Shown here in pieces: positions 60,401 to 64,000 of a stretch of DNA of 64,000 bases. The first letter of the stretch is position 1, and each line of letters starts with the position of its first letter. The DNA lies in NCBI RefSeq assembly GCF_963678635.1, contig NC_087063.1, positions 72,747,617-72,811,616 of the forward strand. The letters run 5' to 3'. Below the pieces are notes generated by a model, which had not been told where the DNA came from, searched no databases, and saw only the letters and a program-made list of their open reading frames with translations. The DNA is from Symsagittifera roscoffensis. Lineage: Eukaryota; Xenacoelomorpha; Acoela; Convolutidae. The position numbers and the translations under genes were made by a program.

Positions 60401-62873
60401 TGACTGCACTCTAATTCAGCTTGTGGAAAAAGCTGAATTAGGGGTAAGGCATCTTCATCAAAGAAAGTGTAATCAGTATTTACAAATAATTTTTTTTTAA
60501 AAACTATTGTTGTTCAAGTTTTGTTGATGATAGAAAAAGTATCATAAATAAAAACAGAGATTGAAGTGTCACTTTTATCTAAACTTGGTTTCGAATAAAC
60601 TCAAGTTGATTTGAGTTAATTAAGCGCAGCGTCTTAGAAGACATCTAAATTGATTTTTGATACAACAGTGGCGCATCATGATGCTTCGATTGATTGGTAT
60701 TGGTGGAGCTTGTTGTCGAATTTAATGCTCAGCTTGTTTTCTCAATTTATTCCCTGCAGCATTTATTGAAAAGCCGACAAAATTGACTTATTGACACTTG
60801 GCGAAAAAGATTCAGTTATGAACTGAGAAAGGATTTCCTTGTGATTTAATGCATCTGAACGTTTATTTTCCAACTGTGAAAACAATGGATTGATTGACAG
60901 ACAGGTCTTTAGTCTCCAATTTGAAAGATCTAAATTGCAGACAACTTGGTCACAAAAGGTGCGCTTACTTAATGGAACGACTATTTTTTCGGTGGTTTAT
61001 GTAATTTTCCTTGAAGTTTTCAAAAGAAAACATGTTACAGCTTTCGAGTTGACATAAAAAAGGCATTTTTCGCATTCTAATTTAAACTGTGTATAATTGA
61101 TTTAAGCCTCGCATAAAACTTGGGACGTAGTGTGTGTTCATTTTTAAAGATTTTATGATGCTCAATCAAACTTATAAGGGGCTCTGGGAGGCCGATCTTG
61201 TTAAGGGGGACTGTTTTATGAAAAAGTAATAGCGTGCTGGCTGATGACAGGAGCAGTTGCAAATAAGCTCATTTAAATTTAAATGGGAGGAAAAAAGTGC
61301 GTTAAAAAGGAAGTGGTAAAAGCGGTCTTCGGGGGATTGGTTGTAAAAAGTCTTGAATATTTTATGGATTTGTTGTAAAAATGCCACCTTTTCTGGCCAG
61401 TTTTATAGTCCATTGCGTAAGCCGCTTTATAGCGAAAACACCGTTAAGTCAGAAACAAATAAATTATTGGATATTGTCTTCTCAATGATGACTTGTGGCC
61501 GAGCTGTTTAGTTGTAAAACTAATGGCTCTATCGTTTTTATTCCATTTATATTGTCATGTTTTTGTGTATGTAACACTTGAAGACTTTTACAGTTTAGGA
61601 GAAAATTATGGCACTTGAACGTTTGAAATTGTGTTGAAAACGTTTAAAATGTAAATTCTTAGAAGTAATGGAATGATATATGCTTGATGATGCTTCGAAA
61701 ATGTTTTCTTTAAATTTACAAATTGGAAATTGTAAGCGTTATTGACGCAATATTAATGAAACTGCATTGAATATTAGTTAAAGACTTAAAAAGCCAAAAA
61801 AACAGTTTTTCAGGTGCTGTGTGCCAGTAATGTTCTTGTGAGTGGATCTGGGCTGTGCAAAATAGGAGGCTTCGAGATGAGAGCCCTTTTGGAAGAGGAA
61901 GAGCTACAAGGCAACCAATCCAAAGTACGTCAATCCATTTCCCCTTCCTTTTCCCGCCCGCCTCCCTGCTTTTCATTCTGTCTGGGTGCCCTTTAACCCT
62001 TCTCTAATCCTGGCTGCCTGTCAAAATATAATCTTTTGATCTGAGTCAAATTAAAAGAGCTTTTAGAGCACGCCGAGTCTTCCAGAAACTGCTCATTCAA
62101 GGGGCAACTACGTAATCAATTTAGTTGATGAGCTAGATGCACTAATACACTGGGTGTGATTGATAATATTGATTTTTCCTCTTAATAAACACAATTTTAT
62201 TACTAAAAGCTTGCATTACTTGGGAAGTTCAGACAAAAAAGGTGTCAGCTTGGCCAAAATACATGATGACAAAAATCCGCAAGGGGGCTCCTTATATGCG
62301 AAAGGAGTAAAATTCCTTAAGAGGATGGTCAATTCTTTACACATAATGAAAGCATCTGAATTTAAAAAAATTTCATAGCTCCGTTTGGATAGATAAACTA
62401 TTCAAATGTATAAATTGAAAAATCAGATTGTCCGATGTCATTCATGTTATAAATAATGAGGTACGTTGCCTCTAGCATTGACATGGAGCGTCTTTTCGTA
62501 GAAAATTTTCGAAACTTCTCATTTTTGGTGCAAAAATCAAATGATCAGTATCGATTTGCACAGTACACTGACACTTTATATTATATAAACGGTCTTAATT
62601 TTTGTGTTTGTGTTTTAGGTGTCGGAAGCACTAGTGAGCTGGCTCTCTCCTGAAGTGCTGGCCTGTAGGAAGTGGAGCAGTGCTAGTGACGTGTGGGCAT
62701 TCGGAGTACTCGCATGGGAGACCCTATCCCACTGCCAACAACCACCCCCTCCCCCTCTCTCCACTCTGACGTCATCCCTCAAAACTAATCAGGGCAATGG
62801 TACCACCACTGCTGCTGATACGAATAGCGCCAATACTACTGCTGCTGCTGCAATTGCCAAAAACACGCAAGAG
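42356..62873 (+). CDS. Eph-family receptor with a degenerate kinase domain (gene, 3' end beyond window)
   Basis: Joined exons: 42356-42470, 46468-46550, 47562-47773, 48075-48631, 51271-51445, 52570-52880, 54541-54720, 55620-55709, 57864-58265, 59938-60332, 61814-61924, 62619-62873. Together they make 962 codons with consistent phases. Order: signal peptide, ephrin-binding domain (about 39-220), Cys-rich/EGF-like region (about 260-380), two FN3 domains (about 381-574), membrane helix (about 586-610), juxtamembrane segment with VDPTYYDD (670-677), kinase-like domain (about 697 onward). The beta-3 lysine is R745, the HRD aspartate is V841 (HKVLCASN) and DFG is G859-F-E861, so phosphotransfer is unlikely. 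It should bind ephrins at the cell surface and signal through partners. Vertebrate EPHA10 and EPHB6 are known kinase-dead Eph receptors. The rest of the kinase lobe and any SAM domain lie past 64000. Confidence 0.9.
42717..43261. mobile_element. MITE with about 45-bp terminal inverted repeats (long form)
   Basis: The left end has AGTAGCAAAAAGTTCGGACA and AATTAATTAAAATGAGC. The right end in reverse complement reads AGTTGCAAAAAGTTCGGACA and AATTAATTAAAAAGAGC. Flanking TATA suggests a TA target. It is related to 41418-41634 but has about 330 bp more interior, with no coding potential. Confidence 0.75.
44244..44360 (+). repeat. 58-bp tandem duplication in intron 1
   Basis: TCTTTGAGTGGTCTGAACAA at 44244 recurs as TCTTTGAGTAGTCTGAAGAA at 44302, followed in both by ATGTGTGCTAGAA and TTGCAAAAT. 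Confidence 0.8.
46468..46550 (+). CDS. Eph-like exon 2: start of ephrin-binding domain
   Basis: It encodes IFLDTAKQTEENWGFKPY and ends at a GTGAGT donor in phase 0. The LLDT-like strand opens the Eph ligand-binding domain. Confidence 0.85.
46551..47561 (+). other. Intron 2
   Basis: GTGAGT...TTTCAG, 1,011 bp. Nothing else is recognised in it. Confidence 0.75.
47562..47773 (+). CDS. Eph-like exon 3: ephrin-binding domain
   Basis: WTYQKYTKPN, YYQVCDTEVQKADNWLFSNY and IKLKIT match the order YQVCNV...NNWL...I in Eph ligand-binding domains. It ends in phase 2 at GTAAGC. Confidence 0.9.
47774..48074 (+). other. Intron 3
   Basis: GTAAGC...TTTTCAG, 301 bp, AT-rich. Nothing else is seen. Confidence 0.75.
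48075..48631 (+). CDS. Eph-like exon 4: rest of ephrin-binding domain and Cys-rich region
   Basis: FFQRECKG and VTYWKTDRPDT finish the ligand-binding domain; FRPLSTLESY, IYLAFKGFQSC and VKVWASYC lead into the Cys-rich region, whose CKCTEGFEPNG is EGF-like. The donor is GTAAGT, phase 1. Confidence 0.93.
48632..51270 (+). other. Intron 4
   Basis: GTAAGT...TTTCAG, 2,639 bp. It contains the LINE 3' tail at 51010-51152. No gene is seen. Confidence 0.75.
51010..51152 (+). repeat. 3' tail of a non-LTR element (copy 2), in intron 4
   Basis: It shares GCTGGTATGGGCCCTATCC, AGCTTGTGCAC and GGAAGGGCCCC with 37076-37210, with the same T-rich end and orientation. It is probably a strongly 5'-truncated LINE insertion. 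Confidence 0.65.
51271..51445 (+). CDS. Eph-like exon 5: Cys-rich/EGF-like module
   Basis: CPIRMFKDNVGNSKCKGCPF and CSCDMGFHRAPND match the second Cys-rich repeat of Eph receptors. The acceptor is TTTCAG and the donor GTAAGT (phase 2). Confidence 0.9.
51446..52569 (+). other. Intron 5
   Basis: GTAAGT...TTTTCAG, 1,124 bp. It holds a tRNA-like relic at 51601-51660. No gene is seen. Confidence 0.75.
51601..51660 (+). repeat. tRNA-Lys-like relic or SINE head
   Basis: GGTTCGAGTCT (51645-51655) fits the B box, TAGGTTAGCTG (about 51607) partly fits the A box, and CTCTTAATC between them matches a lysine-type anticodon loop. The stems are imperfect, so it is a relic rather than a working tRNA. Confidence 0.4.
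52570..52880 (+). CDS. Eph-like exon 6: first FN3 domain
   Basis: VRLTWGRPYLP, IWYIVRCEMC, FRVRGLRAETEYYFEVLTVN are the core strands of the first Eph FN3 repeat. The donor GTTCGA is weak, but the phase (1) joins exon 7 correctly. Confidence 0.88.
52881..54540 (+). other. Intron 6
   Basis: GTTCGA...TTGCAG, 1,660 bp. Nothing is recognised in it. Confidence 0.65.
54541..54720 (+). CDS. Eph-like exon 7: second FN3 domain, first part
   Basis: AKIANITLLHPTDGGGILVT and HKFQISLTGPEGE form the opening strands of the second FN3 repeat. The donor is GTAATT, phase 1. Confidence 0.85.
54721..55619 (+). other. Intron 7
   Basis: GTAATT...TTGCAG, 899 bp. It contains the antisense tRNA-like relic at 55468-55540. 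No gene is seen. Confidence 0.7.
55468..55540 (-). repeat. tRNA-like relic or SINE head, minus strand
   Basis: Read on the minus strand it has a perfect B box GGTTCGAGTCC (55490-55480) inside a paired T arm CAGGG/CCCTG, an A-box-like GGTTAGTTTAAAT upstream and a possible anticodon stem ACCA/TGGT. I cannot fold a full acceptor stem. Confidence 0.4.
55620..55709 (+). CDS. Eph-like exon 8: end of second FN3 domain
   Basis: GLSHGDWKMMICTQSEFEIC and SETVQVDFKE complete the FN3 fold before the membrane helix. The donor is GTAAAT, phase 1. Confidence 0.8.
55710..57863 (+). other. Intron 8
   Basis: GTAAAT...CTTCAG, 2,154 bp. It holds a 45-bp tandem duplication (55878-55967). Short open frames near 57131 are not supported as exons. 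Confidence 0.65.
55878..55967 (+). repeat. 45-bp tandem duplication in intron 8
   Basis: CCACTGTACAAACCCAGACA at 55878 recurs at 55923, and both copies continue to CCATTTATAG. Confidence 0.85.
57864..58265 (+). CDS. Eph-like exon 9: membrane helix and juxtamembrane region
   Basis: LAIAAGLLITVILVMLLVLV then CCYRR marks the single membrane helix and stop-transfer. The cytoplasmic part carries VDPTYYDD and LFLEFTREIHVNQL, equivalents of the Eph juxtamembrane tyrosine motif and the EFAKEI segment. The acceptor at 57862-57863 was chosen because its phase fits and a stop lies upstream at 57830-57832; an AG at 57889-57890 is also in phase. The donor is GTGAGT. Confidence 0.85.
58266..59937 (+). other. 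Intron 9
   Basis: GTGAGT...TTTCAG, 1,672 bp. Nothing is recognised in it. Confidence 0.7.
59938..60332 (+). CDS. Eph-like exon 10: kinase N-lobe and hinge
   Basis: VVRIRGCDESNP sits at the VAIK strand, with Arg at the lysine position (R745). The helix-C segment FALECATMSQFYHPNVLMMH and LLRGVACGMQYLTELGYVHK match Eph kinases well. The glycine loop is degenerate. The exon ends after HK of the catalytic loop in phase 0 at GTACGA. Confidence 0.9.
60333..61813 (+). other. Intron 10
   Basis: GTACGA...TTTTCAG, 1,481 bp. Nothing is recognised in it. Confidence 0.7.
61814..61924 (+). CDS. Eph-like exon 11: degenerate catalytic and DFG region
   Basis: VLCASNVLVSGSGLCKIGGF aligns with the DLAARNILV...VSDFG stretch of active Eph kinases. 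The catalytic Asp is Val, the Asn (N846) is kept, and DFG is GFE. The acidic LLEEEEL follows. The donor is GTACGT, phase 0. Confidence 0.9.
61925..62618 (+). other. Intron 11
   Basis: GTACGT...TTTTAG, 694 bp. Nothing is recognised in it. Confidence 0.7.
62619..62873 (+). CDS. Eph-like exon 12: kinase C-lobe with low-complexity insert
   Basis: VSWLSPEVLACRKWSSASDV and WAFGVLAWETLSH match the WTAPEAI...SDVWSYG region (APE is SPE). Where relatives continue GERPYW, this exon has about 45 residues rich in Pro, Thr, Asn and Ala before a strong donor (CAAGAG|GTAAGA, phase 0). The activation segment before it is shorter than usual. Confidence 0.88.
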
Positions 62874-64000
62874 GTAAGATGCTGTTCTAAACGAGTAGTC
62901 AAGGTTTTCTGGCTGTGATTATGATGAAAAATTTGTTCTCGAAATTTGCTTCTATTGCCAATAATAATAATAGTATTGGTTAAATTGTAGAGCAATTATT
63001 TATAAAAGTTGAAAAGGCGCTATGGAATTTTTACAACTGATGAAAAAGTTTCTAGTTCATTTTGGATATTGACAGGAAAATTTTATTTTTTCAACAATAA
63101 CGCTCTGATCTAGTTCTTATTTTTGTTTGAACATGACAGTTAGTCTGTATCGATCGACATATGCAATGATATTGTTATGATCAGTTCATCGCTATATTGT
63201 TATGATCAGTTATGATCAGTGCTTTCAACCAACCTCCGAAAACGTACTCTCCCTCCTAATGACTCAGTTTTTATCTCGTTTTACTTTTTATCTGCCTATT
63301 GAGCATACATGCAACAGTTTAATCTTTAATCTATGTTTGTCACAACCAAACTGCAAACAGAATAACAGCAAAATTTATGAATCAAATCACATCAATCCAA
63401 ATATACAAATTACGCTGATAGCTGGCGTTGCGGTTAAAGAAACAAAAAGTGCGACCTTGTTGCTTGAATCAAGAGTAAATTACGGTGCGCGAAGCCCAAG
63501 TTGGGTTATATTATGAATGTCTCTTGTTGAAATGCCACCCTTAATTTTGCAGGGGGTTTGAGTTTGCAATTATAGATAGATAACAATAAGACGAGGGGAT
63601 GCCTCAAACCAAATGCGCCACCTTCAAGGCTTGTCATAAATTGTCTGCCTTCTCAGATATTATTTACGGCCGAGTGGCTGGTGCGGGATTCGAATGATAC
63701 AACTGTTTATTTACTGAAAGCAAAATACCGTGAAGTCATCTGGGTTGTGTTGCTAAATTACCTGGCTAATTACATACCGATATGGGCAAATAATAAACAA
63801 TTGACTTGTTCAAATAGATTTTTTTGCCTTGAAGCTTTTCTTATGTCTTGTCCAAATTGTTTTAAAACCAAGTCATTCGTTCAAGCAACTTGAACTAGTA
63901 TAAGTTTTGTACTTGGCAACCTTGTCTTACTGTTTCCTGGCAATCTCAGCCTTATGTTGTCAGCCAAATCATTTTTGTTGAAACATTATGTGCTTCTTGC
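62874..64000 (+). other. Start of intron 12
   Basis: It begins GTAAGA and runs to the window edge. I see no further kinase exon in it. Confidence 0.6.

Noticed and set aside
60541-61480. Possible CRISPR-like or other regular array
   Set aside because: No regularly spaced repeats are present; the sequence is ordinary intron.
63202-63516. 104-codon open frame as the next kinase exon
   Set aside because: It lacks any kinase C-lobe landmark and no acceptor joins exon 12 in phase to recognisable sequence.

Overview
The window is from an invertebrate animal genome. The evidence is one host gene with metazoan-only architecture (an Eph-family receptor: signal peptide, ephrin-binding domain, Cys-rich region, two FN3 domains, one membrane helix, kinase-like domain), split by twelve GT-AG-type introns, set beside several kinds of retrotransposon. 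I cannot place the phylum from this sequence.

Layout. 1-5678 is the decayed 3' end of a giant LTR retroelement, interrupted by stops and frame changes and closed by an 880-bp LTR. 5758-9609 is a CR1-like LINE on the minus strand, with a PHD-finger ORF1 and an endonuclease/RT ORF2. The two ORFs share one frame and are separated by a single TGA in the leaky context TGA-CTA-G. 9658-10008 is a small GTAC-rich inverted-repeat element. 10246-33102 is a nearly complete giant Ty3/Gypsy-type element of 22,857 bp with two 908-bp LTRs that differ at about seven positions. 32731-35762 is a fresh 1,516-bp tandem duplication covering part of its 3' LTR and its flank. 36182-38130 holds nested relics of two non-LTR elements. 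42356-62873 is the Eph-like gene on the plus strand, twelve recognisable exons (962 codons so far), running off the right edge.

The giant element is the most unusual part. Its order is LTR, a 2.4-kb leader with a 13/14-bp minisatellite, gag (two zinc knuckles), a linker ORF, aspartic protease, and RT-RNase H-integrase. Pol carries a C-terminal domain resembling the TARG1/OARD1 type of macro domain. After it comes a 2,917-codon third ORF with an intact SGNH (GDSL) hydrolase domain, a second degenerate SGNH-like domain, a basic nuclear-localisation-like stretch and a C-terminal SUMO-interacting-like motif. It does not look like an envelope gene. The decayed copy at 1-4377 shows that the third ORF belongs to the family and is not a one-off insertion. 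gag, linker, protease and pol lie in successive different frames, so this copy needs several frameshifts or is disabled.

The Eph-like receptor keeps its extracellular and membrane parts, but its kinase region lacks the beta-3 lysine, the HRD aspartate and the DFG aspartate. It is best read as a pseudokinase receptor that binds ligand and signals without phosphotransfer. Its introns hold small inverted-repeat elements, a LINE 3' tail and two tRNA-like relics.
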